Source: an uncultured Bacteroidota bacterium
Lineage (GTDB): Bacteria; Bacteroidota; Bacteroidia; Bacteroidales; UBA12077
Length of the DNA stretch: 64,000 nucleotides
Assembly (NCBI GenBank): GCA_913055635.1
Contig: CAJXLK010000014.1
Span: 27,504-91,503 of the forward strand
Direction of reading: 5' to 3'
Each line of letters starts with the position of its first letter. The first letter of the stretch is position 1. Shown here piece by piece: positions 31,754 to 40,547 of the stretch. Made by a program: the position numbers and the translations under genes. The notes beneath the pieces were generated by a model. The model saw only the letters and a program-made list of their open reading frames with translations, searched no databases and was not told the origin of the DNA.

Positions 31754-31760
31754 CGGGGTC
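31742..31760. repeat. GACCCCGC-TTA-GCGGGGTC palindrome overlapping the RND permease stop
   Basis: Perfect inverted repeat; contains the TAG stop (31751-31753) of the upstream CDS. Confidence 0.8.
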
Positions 31761-31804
31761 GATATCAAAAACGCTTAGCGGGGATCAAGAAAGAACCCCG
31801 CTTG

Positions 31805-31827
31805 AAAAAACCCCGCTTAGCGGGGTT
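31805..31827 (-). terminator. AACCCCGC-TTA-GCGGGGTT hairpin, terminator of the downstream minus-strand TPR gene
   Basis: Perfect 8-bp arms; TTTTTT follows on the minus strand. Confidence 0.65.
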
Positions 31828-31841
31828 CAGTAACCGGGGTT

Positions 31842-33305
31842 CTACTTTTCCTGAAGGCCGGCCAAGGCCTTGTTTCTTACTCCCCCTAATTCCAGGGAAT
31901 TTTGGTAGTGGCGGGTCACCTTCTGATACCATTGACGGGCCTTGATGGGGTTGCCCTGCCTCTGCCAGGTCAGTCCCGTATAATACCAGGTTTCTGGGGT
32001 ATCCCAGGCTTTAGCCAGTTGTTCGCGTGCCTGGTCATACCTGCCCTGCTTCAACTGCATGATGCCCTCGCTCTGGTAATAGGTTTTCCAATGATCCGCA
32101 CTGCCATGATCCAAAAGCACTTTCCTGCACTTAACCCGCGCTTGTTCGGCAGCCTCCATGTCATTATCCGAGCTCAAGGCATAAAACTCCCATATATGGG
32201 CCTGGGTGTTCAAATCCTTCTTCATGGAAGCGGGTAAATCTGCCGTGGCAATCATTTCTTTGGCCTTGCGGTAATATTTGATCCCTTCTTCCGGTTGTCC
32301 TGTTTCCGTTAATATGTAGCCTTTGTAAGCCATGCCCCGGATCTGATAATAAGGCAGGCCCTTTTGCTCAGCCATTCGGATATAGCGATCTATATTTCGC
32401 AGGGCTGCTTCAGGGTTGTTTTCATGCAGATCAACCGAAGCTTCATAGAGCATGCCATTTAGCTTGATGTTATAGTTGTCGTTGTTGCGTGAATAGTCCT
32501 GATAGCTTTTGCGCGCCATCATCATATCCCCCTGGAAAAGATAACTGTCTGCCAGTCCCTTTAAACTGGAGGTAAAATCCGGGCTGATTTTAAGGGCCTT
32601 CCTGTAATGGGCAATGGCTTCATTGAACCTGCCGTTTCGCAGGAGAAATTCTCCATAGGAATCATGGGGATTGGCTTCACCAGGCAAAACTTCCAGGTAC
32701 TTGATAAAGGATTCTTCGGCCGAGTCCATATCTCCCAACATCATATGGCTGTAGCCTAACATGTTATGGGCCGGATGATAATCCGGGTTGATTTCAATGG
32801 CCCGGGTCAAATGCCTTATTGCCAGGTCATAATCACCGGCCGAATAATGAGCTAAGCCTACCCACATCCGCAGGGATTCATCTTCCGGCCACAGGTCAAT
32901 CAGGATCTCGCTGTGTTTGTCCATGGCCTGGGTATCCTTTTGGGACATAGCCTGACCAAAACGGATCAGATGTTTTTCCCCGGAAGAAATTTCATCACTC
33001 AGTTCGATGGCTTTATTCAGGTGTTCGGCTTCAAAGCCACTGCCCTGCATCAGGGTGGCGGCAAGATAAAAATGGGCCATGGCAAAGTCCGGGTCCATTC
33101 TCAGGGCTTCATCAAAATGCTTCTTTGCCTGGTTGAAATGGAGCCGGGTGAATTGCTCCACTCCCTGGTGAAATTGTTCTTCTGCCCCGATCGAAGGGGT
33201 GGTAACAGGCATTTTTTCTTGCGCCTGAAGCGCAACTGTTGTCAGCAGCAACATACACCATGCTCCTGCCAACAACCTAATGGGCATGAAAAATGTTTTT
33301 TTCAT
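31842..33305 (-). CDS. secreted/periplasmic TPR protein (paralog of 24827..26374)
   Basis: TPR-rich. The ORF track begins at 33404, but MKKTFFMPIRLLAGAWCMLLLTTVALQAQ (start 33305) is a better signal-peptide start. Confidence 0.83.
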   Translation of the reverse strand: MKKTFFMPIRLLAGAWCMLLLTTVALQAQEKMPVTTPSIGAEEQFHQGVEQFTRLHFNQAKKHFDEALRMDPDFAMAHFYLAATLMQGSGFEAEHLNKAIELSDEISSGEKHLIRFGQAMSQKDTQAMDKHSEILIDLWPEDESLRMWVGLAHYSAGDYDLAIRHLTRAIEINPDYHPAHNMLGYSHMMLGDMDSAEESFIKYLEVLPGEANPHDSYGEFLLRNGRFNEAIAHYRKALKISPDFTSSLKGLADSYLFQGDMMMARKSYQDYSRNNDNYNIKLNGMLYEASVDLHENNPEAALRNIDRYIRMAEQKGLPYYQIRGMAYKGYILTETGQPEEGIKYYRKAKEMIATADLPASMKKDLNTQAHIWEFYALSSDNDMEAAEQARVKCRKVLLDHGSADHWKTYYQSEGIMQLKQGRYDQAREQLAKAWDTPETWYYTGLTWQRQGNPIKARQWYQKVTRHYQNSLELGGVRNKALAGLQEK

Positions 33306-33938
33306 TTTTTTAAGGATTGAAGGTTTAAAAAGTCTTACCTGAACCAAAAAGTCTTTTAGATACCCACCGCAAAGAAGGTCCAATAGAAAAGAGGGGCCAT
33401 CCATTATTGACGGGCTTTATGGAATGTGCGGTTTGCGGATGGACCATTTATAGAGGATGGCCCAAAGGGTATCATCCACCCAAGCAAGTTACTTCCTGCC
33501 GGGAAATTTGTATTGTATAAATCGGACAAAATAACATTTAAAAAGATTTAATTGAAAGCGCACTGTCAAAAGGAACCTACCCCCAGCTATCCAATTGTAG
33601 GATAACCTGATATGGGTTGTTTATGGGTATAATTATCTGTATATAAATGTTTTTGTTATTATCTTATGTACTGGCTCAATTTGCAAGTCGGTTAAGGTCT
33701 GCTCAGCCTTAAGGATGCCTCCCCGCTATTGATTTCTACCGCAGAATGGCATCAGAGAAAATAGTGATTTATCCCCTGCCAATTATTGGATGTATTATTC
33801 AATTCTTTTTAATTGTTATGCCTGTATTTTTTTGAAATACAAAGTATAATGGGATATATCCTGTATAAGTATGCACATTTTTACAATGGATAATTGAATA
33901 TTTTTGATCAGAAATGTGATTAAATTTATTATAATTAA

Positions 33939-33962
33939 CCAAATAATCAATAAATTATTTGG
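33939..33962. promoter_or_regulatory. Perfect 9-bp inverted repeat in an AT-rich intergenic region
   Basis: CCAAATAAT-CAATAA-ATTATTTGG. Confidence 0.4.
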
Positions 33963-34283
33963 ATGGGATTATATAATACTATATATTTATGTCGTTAAAA
34001 TTAATTATTTCTTGTTATATTCATAATGTTGTTTTATTGTATAAATAATTCATAAATAGAGTTTTATTATTTTTTGTTTATTTGAATAATCAATAAAATG
34101 TTCATAAAAACAACCCTATAAACAAACAAAATATTGATCTTTATTGTACCAATCAGTGAGTATGTTATACATTTACTTCCCAAAAGTACTTTATTGTGCG
34201 ATATAAAATATTGATGAATATTTACCTATAAGAAACAAGCAACGGATCAGCATAAATCAGAATTCAATCAAATTTTTATTGCT

Positions 34284-34856
34284 ATGAATGAAAACACATC
34301 CAAAATCAATTTAAAAGTCGGAGAAATTGAGATTTCAATTGAGGGTCCTTCCGAATTTGTGACCAAACAATACCGGGAAATGGAAAAGAAACTGGGGATT
34401 CAGCAAAGACTAACCCCGGCTGCTTCTAACAAGAGCAAGACCCAAACCGGATCGAAACAGACCACGCGAAAGCGTACTGCCGGACGGCCTAAAAAATCCA
34501 CTTCTTCAAAAGCCACCACCACGACCAAAAAGGAAGAATCTGCTCAGGCCAGTCAGGTGAATCAGTGGATGAAAGAAGTACCTAAAAAGCTAAAAAATAC
34601 CGATAAAGCTTTAATTGCAGGTTATCTGAATCAGTTGGCTTCCGGAAGCAACGCTTTTAAAGTCCGTGATGTAAGCAATACTTTAAAAGCCAACAACATT
34701 AAGGTAAGCAATCCTTCAAACCTGATGAAAAACGCTGAGCAATCCCGCAAATTGATTGAGCAGGTGGCCAAGGATGGCCGTCAGGCTCAATATCGCTTTA
34801 CCAAGGAAGGGGTTGAATATGTAAGGAAGAAGTTTCCCGGGATAGGGGAGTCATGA
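34284..34856 (+). CDS. hypothetical protein with AT-hook-like basic linker and C-terminal winged-helix-like region
   Basis: 190 aa: N-terminal KINLKVGEIEISIEGPSEFVTKQYREMEKKLG; linker TRKRTAGRPKKSTSSK; C-terminus with DVSNTLKANNIKVSNPSNLMKNAEQ...YRFTKEGVEYVRKKF. Confidence 0.75.
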   Translation: MNENTSKINLKVGEIEISIEGPSEFVTKQYREMEKKLGIQQRLTPAASNKSKTQTGSKQTTRKRTAGRPKKSTSSKATTTTKKEESAQASQVNQWMKEVPKKLKNTDKALIAGYLNQLASGSNAFKVRDVSNTLKANNIKVSNPSNLMKNAEQSRKLIEQVAKDGRQAQYRFTKEGVEYVRKKFPGIGES

Positions 34857-34938
34857 TACTCTGAATCCCTGTATTAAAGGACCTTAATTGCTTGAGATAA
34901 TACCGCAGCCATTGCGGAGGGGTTAATCATGATGTTTT

Positions 34939-34996
34939 ACGGCAAGGTGAGGAGGGGGATGAATGTCCTCCGGTATAACCTTGCCGTTATTTTTTT
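34939..34996 (+). terminator. Branched hairpin plus T-tract (terminator or small structured RNA end)
   Basis: ACGGCAAGGT...ACCTTGCCGT outer stem, GGAGG...CCTCC inner stem, followed by TTTTTTT. Confidence 0.7.
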
Positions 34997-35067
34997 GTCG
35001 GTATAAATAACATGCCTGCCGGTGTTCCATTGAACCGAATGCTTAATCGAATTGTTGGACCATTGCT

Positions 35068-35766
35068 ATGAAGAATATAAAAATTATTGGATTTGATGCC
35101 GATGACACCCTTTGGATAAACGAACCCTATTTCTACGATACCACCCGACGGTTTTGCGCACTTTTAGCCGGTTATGCCGATTGCCACCAGGTGGAACAAA
35201 CCCTTTATCAGACTGAAGTCTCCAACATTCAGATTTATGGGTATGGGGCCAAAAGTTTTATTTTGTCCATGGTGGAAACAGCCCTTCATTTGAGTAATCA
35301 CCGGGTAGATGGTCAGGTGGTGGGGGAAATCCTTCAGCTAGGAAAATCGCTGATTAACAAGCCAGTAGAGCTTATAGACGGGATAAAGCACGTTTTGGAG
35401 GAACTGAACCGGCAAAATTACATGTTGGTGGTTGCCACCAAGGGAGATTTACTGGATCAGCAACGAAAGTTAAAAAAGTCGGGCCTGGCGGATTATTTCC
35501 ATCACGTAGAGATCATGAGTGAAAAGAAGGAATCGGATTACTCCCGGATGCTGGAGCGTTTGGAGATTGACCCTGAGTCTTTTGTGATGGTGGGCAATTC
35601 TTTAAAATCCGACATCATACCGGTGCTCAATCTTGGAGCTCATGGTATACATGTACCTTTTCATACCACCTGGCAGCACGAAGAGGTTGATGATTCCGTG
35701 ATTCCTTCCAGCCGTTATAAAGAGGTGGATCAGGTTTCGCAGATCCTTAAATTCCTTTCCGGGTAA
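35068..35766 (+). CDS. HAD-family hydrolase
   Basis: IIGFDADDTLW, VVATKGD, MVGNSLKSDIIPVLNLGAHGIHVP. Confidence 0.9.
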   Translation: MKNIKIIGFDADDTLWINEPYFYDTTRRFCALLAGYADCHQVEQTLYQTEVSNIQIYGYGAKSFILSMVETALHLSNHRVDGQVVGEILQLGKSLINKPVELIDGIKHVLEELNRQNYMLVVATKGDLLDQQRKLKKSGLADYFHHVEIMSEKKESDYSRMLERLEIDPESFVMVGNSLKSDIIPVLNLGAHGIHVPFHTTWQHEEVDDSVIPSSRYKEVDQVSQILKFLSG

Positions 35767-35822
35767 AACATTTTTGGCCTTTTATTGTCATCTTTGCGGA
35801 TTGCAATGAAAAGAGAAAAGCC

Positions 35823-36398
35823 ATGGAAGGATATAAATTTGATCCCAGGAAACTTGAGCATCTGAACAATCCCGAAAGGTTAAAGGATATACCACCCTGG
35901 TATATATGGCAGAAGCTTGAAGCAGACTCCAGCGATACAGTGATCGACCTGGGGGCGGGAACTGGTTTTTACAGCAAACAGTTTGCCGGCATGGCGGATG
36001 TTGATAAAGTTTATGCCCTGGATATCTCTGAAGAGATGATCGCTTATATGAACCAGGAGGTAGCCCCCGGCAATCCTTCGGTTATCCCGTTAAAAATGGA
36101 TGAATCGGCAATTCCCCTACAGGGTAACCTGGCCGATATCGTGGTAATGATCAACCTGCATCATGAATTTCATGATCCCATGGCTCTGTTAGGTGAATGT
36201 CGACGGGTGCTCAAACCGGCAGGCAAAGTGGCCATTGTCGATTGGAAGAAAGCGCATACCGACCATGGCCCGCCGGTTAAAAAGCGCTACCAGGCCGAAC
36301 AAATTGCCGGCCAACTTAAAAAAGCATCGTTTGAAGCCATTGAGATTTATCAGGAGCTGCCCAGCCACTACCTGGTGGTGGCAAAGAATTCATCCTGA
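35823..36398 (+). CDS. class I SAM-dependent methyltransferase
   Basis: VIDLGAGTGFYSKQFA motif I, VYALDISEEMIAYM, GECRRVLKPAGKVAIVDW. Confidence 0.92.
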   Translation: MEGYKFDPRKLEHLNNPERLKDIPPWYIWQKLEADSSDTVIDLGAGTGFYSKQFAGMADVDKVYALDISEEMIAYMNQEVAPGNPSVIPLKMDESAIPLQGNLADIVVMINLHHEFHDPMALLGECRRVLKPAGKVAIVDWKKAHTDHGPPVKKRYQAEQIAGQLKKASFEAIEIYQELPSHYLVVAKNSS

Positions 36399-36613
36399 AG
36401 ATTTACAGGTAAGTGGAGGTAAAGATTAAAAAGGGGATAACAGAAGCTTTCTATTTTTTTTACCTCCATTAATTTCGGCCTTCAAAGCAAGGAGACGAAG
36501 ATGGCAGATGAAAATGGGACCCGGTGCTCAGAATCAGTGGATTTGGGAAAGTTAAAAAATAGTTGTTATTTTAGCAGCGATCGAATGTTATTTACCCTGC
36601 AAAATTTCACCCC

Positions 36614-37060
36614 ATGAGCAACGTCTGGGTTCAGTCGTCTACCATTTACCTGGCTGGCATAACGGGCATATGGAAAGGCATACCGGTGGGATTTGCCCTG
36701 GAAGCGCCTCCCATTTTAACGGGCCTTTTTACCGCCCTGGGTTCCATCACGGTGGTGCTGATTTTGCTTTTTGCCGGCAAGCCCTTCAAAGACTGGTTGT
36801 TGCGGCGTTATGGACAGAAGGGATTGGAGCGCAAGCAGGGCCGCATGAGGCGCCTGATGGATCGATATGGGGTAGCGGGCGTTGGATTGATAGCCAGTGG
36901 TTTAATCGGGCCTACCCTGAGCACCCTGCTGGGTTTGGCTTTGGTTCAACAAACCCGGCGGCTGATGATTTTTTTAATAACCGGTGTGATTTTGTGGAGC
37001 ACCCTGATTACCCTGATGGCCATGTACAGCCTGGAGTTGGTGCTGCAGTTAATCGGCTGA
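36614..37060 (+). CDS. small multi-drug export family-like membrane protein
   Basis: 148 aa; APPILTGLFTALGSITVVLILLF...GVAGVGLIASGLIGPTLSTLLGLAL. Confidence 0.65.
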   Translation: MSNVWVQSSTIYLAGITGIWKGIPVGFALEAPPILTGLFTALGSITVVLILLFAGKPFKDWLLRRYGQKGLERKQGRMRRLMDRYGVAGVGLIASGLIGPTLSTLLGLALVQQTRRLMIFLITGVILWSTLITLMAMYSLELVLQLIG

Positions 37061-37082
37061 GCGAGGCCTTTGCTTAGAGGCT

Positions 37083-37925
37083 TTATTTTTTGAGCAGCAC
37101 AGAAGCCATGAGAATCATGGCGCCTCCGACCAGTTCATTCCAGGAGAAGACTTCATTGAAAAGCAGCACACCAAAGGCTATTCCACTGATTACCTCTATA
37201 TAGGCCAGGAATGATGCGGTTGAAGCGCGTACCCTTCGCAAAGCCTGAAAAAACACCCCATAGCCAATCAACCCCACGAGCAAGGCATAGAGAGAGGCCA
37301 CAGAAGTTTTATGCAGGGTTAACTGATCCATCCCCCCTATAAAGAAAGGAAGAAAGAAAAGGACGCCGATAAAATTTTGAAAAAAAACGATTTGTGGAGC
37401 GTTAAACCGGGTGATTTGGTGTTTGAACATTACAACTGAGGTGGCATTGAGGCCCGCAGAGACCAGCATGGCCAGCATCCCGACAAACACTTCATTGCCC
37501 AGACCGAAAGGTTTGTCCATAAAAACCATTACAATCCCGGCCATGGCCAGTAAAAGCAACATCTTGTTTCTCAGGGGCAAGGGTTCCTTTAGGAAAAAAT
37601 GACTGAACACCACGGCAAAAACCGGCCAGGTATAAAGGATGATGATGGCATTGCCAATGGGGGCGTTTAAGTAACCGATGAAATAGAAAAGCAGGCGTAC
37701 GGCATTGACCAGGGAAGCCATTAGCACCAGGCGGATGCCATTGCCAAAGATACGCTCCCCCCGGATGCCAAACCATATGCCCAGCACCACAACCGGAATC
37801 CCTACACGAAACAATGCAATAACCCCGGCAGGCAGTTCCAGGTACTTGACAAAAGCCCCGGAAGAACCCCATACAACAGCCGCAAGGGCCACCTTCAGAT
37901 GGTCGGAATGCATTAGTCGGGTCAT
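37083..37925 (-). CDS. EamA/DMT family transporter
   Basis: Ten hydrophobic segments; WGSSGAFVKYLELP, FYFIGYLNAPIGNAIIILYTWPVF. Confidence 0.9.
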   Translation of the reverse strand: MTRLMHSDHLKVALAAVVWGSSGAFVKYLELPAGVIALFRVGIPVVVLGIWFGIRGERIFGNGIRLVLMASLVNAVRLLFYFIGYLNAPIGNAIIILYTWPVFAVVFSHFFLKEPLPLRNKMLLLLAMAGIVMVFMDKPFGLGNEVFVGMLAMLVSAGLNATSVVMFKHQITRFNAPQIVFFQNFIGVLFFLPFFIGGMDQLTLHKTSVASLYALLVGLIGYGVFFQALRRVRASTASFLAYIEVISGIAFGVLLFNEVFSWNELVGGAMILMASVLLKK

Positions 37926-38021
37926 AAAGGCCTTGATTTTAATGAAAAGCGGCGCGAATATAACCCACTATAAAGCTGGGCGAATCTCAATGAAGCAAAA
38001 TTTTACCCGGGGTGATCAAAC

Positions 38022-38753
38022 TCATTCCTCCAGGCCAAAAAGCCGCGCCACTTCAGGGCGGTAATTTTTCCCCACCGGCAGTTTTTCGCCTTTGACCTCC
38101 AGTTGGTTGCCCTCCAGGGCATCTATCTTTTTAATCGAGACAATATAGGATTTGTGGATGCGGATGAACTGACCCCGCGGCAGCTTCTCCTCCAATTCTT
38201 TAAGGGAGGCCAGGGCCGTGATGTTTTTTTTGTCCTCTGAGTGAAAAGTAACGTAGGCTTTTTGGCCTTCAATGTAGATCAGGTCTTCATAATTGAGCTT
38301 ATAGTATTTGCGGTCGGCCCGGATCACCAGGTAATCCTCGCGGAAGTCGGTCTTGTGCTCCCCTTCTGGCTGGTCGTTGCCGGCTTGGCTTGTCTGGGTG
38401 ATCGAATAATGCACCTTGTTGACGGCCTTAAGAAAACGATCGAAAGAGAAAGGTTTGAGCAGGTAATCGGTCACATCCAGTTCATAGCCCTCCAGGGCAA
38501 ACTCTTTATAGGCCGTGGTCAGAATGACGTAGGGCCTTTTCTCCAGACTGCGCAAAAAATCAAGGCCGCCGATATCGGGCATTTGAATGTCCAGAAAAAT
38601 CAGGTCGATCTTCCCCTGCTGAAGTCCATCCATGGCCTTAACCGGACTGTTGTAATCGCCTTCCAGCTCAAGGAAGGGGATTCGGGCCACATAATCTTTC
38701 ATGTACTGTCGGGCCAGATATTCATCGTCTATGATCGCACACCGGATGTTCAT
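38022..38753 (-). CDS. LytTR-family DNA-binding response regulator
   Basis: Receiver (CAIIDDEYLARQ, LIFLDIQMPDIGGL, LLKPFSFDRF) plus LytTR (DLIYIEGQKAYVTFHSEDKK...FIRIHKSYIVSIKKIDALEG). Confidence 0.95.
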   Translation of the reverse strand: MNIRCAIIDDEYLARQYMKDYVARIPFLELEGDYNSPVKAMDGLQQGKIDLIFLDIQMPDIGGLDFLRSLEKRPYVILTTAYKEFALEGYELDVTDYLLKPFSFDRFLKAVNKVHYSITQTSQAGNDQPEGEHKTDFREDYLVIRADRKYYKLNYEDLIYIEGQKAYVTFHSEDKKNITALASLKELEEKLPRGQFIRIHKSYIVSIKKIDALEGNQLEVKGEKLPVGKNYRPEVARLFGLEE

Positions 38754-38868
38754 GGCTGTGAAGGGCTGTTTTAATCGATTTGAAATATAACTGATTTGAT
38801 GCTCACTTCAATGCTTTGATCTATCGCCCTGCAACCCCCGTGCTTTATCTATCGCCGTGTTGTCTGAG

Positions 38869-39027
38869 TCAGTGCATGCGGGTTTCATTCGTATAGAGTT
38901 TAATTAACAGTTTGTATTTCAGTATAATAATAGCATGTAATTCGTTGGTCTCGGTAACCTCTGCCATGGAACCTGCATGAATAATCATGTCCTTGTTGTG
39001 TAGGTTACTGGATGCAGGTTTCATTGG
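38869..39027 (-). repeat. Best-preserved copy of the dispersed repeat; contains an intact 51-codon ORF (39024..38869)
   Basis: Reverse complement translates without interruption: [51 protein letters not shown]. Its ATG (39024-39022) overlaps the TGA stop (39023-39021) of the upstream histidine kinase. Confidence 0.85.
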
Positions 39028-40040
39028 GTTTGTATTTTCAGATAAACTTCAAATATCTGTTCTTTCTCCTCGATGTTTAGCTCATGGCGTTTGGGATAGA
39101 GCACCTTAAGGCGCTGACGTACGTTGGGAATGCCAAGTCCCTGGCCGGCTGCGGGTTTACCGTTTGGCGGCAGGGAGTTGACGATGCTGAAATATAAAGT
39201 TCCGTTGGCAGAACGGAAGATCATTTGCACATAAGCCCGGGGGTCCTCTTCCACCTTGCTGAATTTAAAGGCATTTTCAATGAACGGGATAAATAGCATC
39301 GGGGCGATCACCATTTTTCCGGAAGCTTCCTCATGCTCGAGGCTGATGTTTTGTTCCTTCTCCGACTTCATTTGCTGGAAAGCAATGAAGTTTTTGATGT
39401 ATTCCAACTCTTCGCTTAAGCGCACTGTATCATTGCTGCAGTCATAAAAGACATAGCGCAGCATCTCGGAAAGCTTCAGCACGCTTTCCGGGGCCCGTTG
39501 TGAACGGGAATAGGTCAGGGCATAGATGTTGTTTAACGCATTGAAAATAAAATGCGGGTTGATCTGTGCCTTTAGCAGTTTCAATTCGGTGCCCAGCTTT
39601 TCTTCCTTGAGATTTTTCTCCCGGATGGCCTGCCTTTTTACGGTATTGGACAGGTAAAGGGTGATGCTGATGAAGTTGGCCATCAGAAACAGGAAAAGTG
39701 AACGGACAATCAGGAAAAGGGCCGGTGGCGTACTGTGATTCTCATATATCTTGTGGGGCTGTATGAGCATCTGATCCATCAGATAATGTCCCAGGCTGAG
39801 GATAATGAGAAGCAGGATGTTCAGCATCAGGAATTTGGTTCGTCTTTTTTGGAAAAAATAGCGGGGGATCAGCACATATTCATTCAGGATGAATAAAAGG
39901 ATGATCAGCGTGGCTGTTATTCCTCCCAAAAGCAGGGTAATCTGAAGGGGAAAAAGGTGGCTCGCCGGCAGGGCCATGACCATGGAGATGGCCAGGATGA
40001 TCAATATTTTGTTGACCAGCGGGGGAATTCTCCTGTTCAT
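39021..40040 (-). CDS. LytS-type sensor histidine kinase (His_kinase domain)
   Basis: LKAQINPHFIFNALNNIYAL, LSEMLRYVFYD, APMLFIPFIENAFKFS, GLGIPNVRQRLKVLYP. Confidence 0.95.
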   Translation of the reverse strand: MNRRIPPLVNKILIILAISMVMALPASHLFPLQITLLLGGITATLIILLFILNEYVLIPRYFFQKRRTKFLMLNILLLIILSLGHYLMDQMLIQPHKIYENHSTPPALFLIVRSLFLFLMANFISITLYLSNTVKRQAIREKNLKEEKLGTELKLLKAQINPHFIFNALNNIYALTYSRSQRAPESVLKLSEMLRYVFYDCSNDTVRLSEELEYIKNFIAFQQMKSEKEQNISLEHEEASGKMVIAPMLFIPFIENAFKFSKVEEDPRAYVQMIFRSANGTLYFSIVNSLPPNGKPAAGQGLGIPNVRQRLKVLYPKRHELNIEEKEQIFEVYLKIQTQ

Positions 40041-40198
40041 ACGTCCAATTTTGGTTCAAAATTAGCCAAAAAAGCAAAGGGGATAAAAGAAATTGAACGA
40101 ATGGCAGGCGGGTATGAACCAAATGACTTCCCCGGTAAATAATTGTTTTCCTGCTGTGGATCTGATATCGATCTTTGCCCGGTGATGCTGATCCTGCC

Positions 40199-40287
40199 AC
40201 CCCTAATGATGTGACCCCTCCTATGAGGCTTCCCGTTCTGTGATGCTTCCCATTCTGTGATGTAACAAATCCTAGGAGGCTTCCCGT
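40199..40287. repeat. Degenerate ~17-nt tandem array
   Basis: CCC anchors at about 40200, 40215, 40232, 40249 and 40283 (40266 diverged); units CTTCCCGTTCTGTGATG / CTTCCCATTCTGTGATG / TAACAAATCCTAGGAGG / CTTCCCGTC. Confidence 0.6.
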
Positions 40288-40547
40288 CAAAAACGCTTTG
40301 AAACGGCATTAATGGCAGGTGTGCTTATGCAAGCAGACGGTCAAAAACAATACCTTGCCCTCTTTGTTTTAAACCATTTGTAGCAAAGATGAATCTATTG
40401 TTTATTGCAGAAATGTAACTCTTGGTTTAAGACAAACACGGTTTCGTTCAAGAAATTTTTTCCCTTGTAATAATCGCAGTAATCTTGCGTCGAATTCAAC
40501 GAACATAGAAAACTATTTTAGGAACATTGAAATAAAAATGCTGGATC

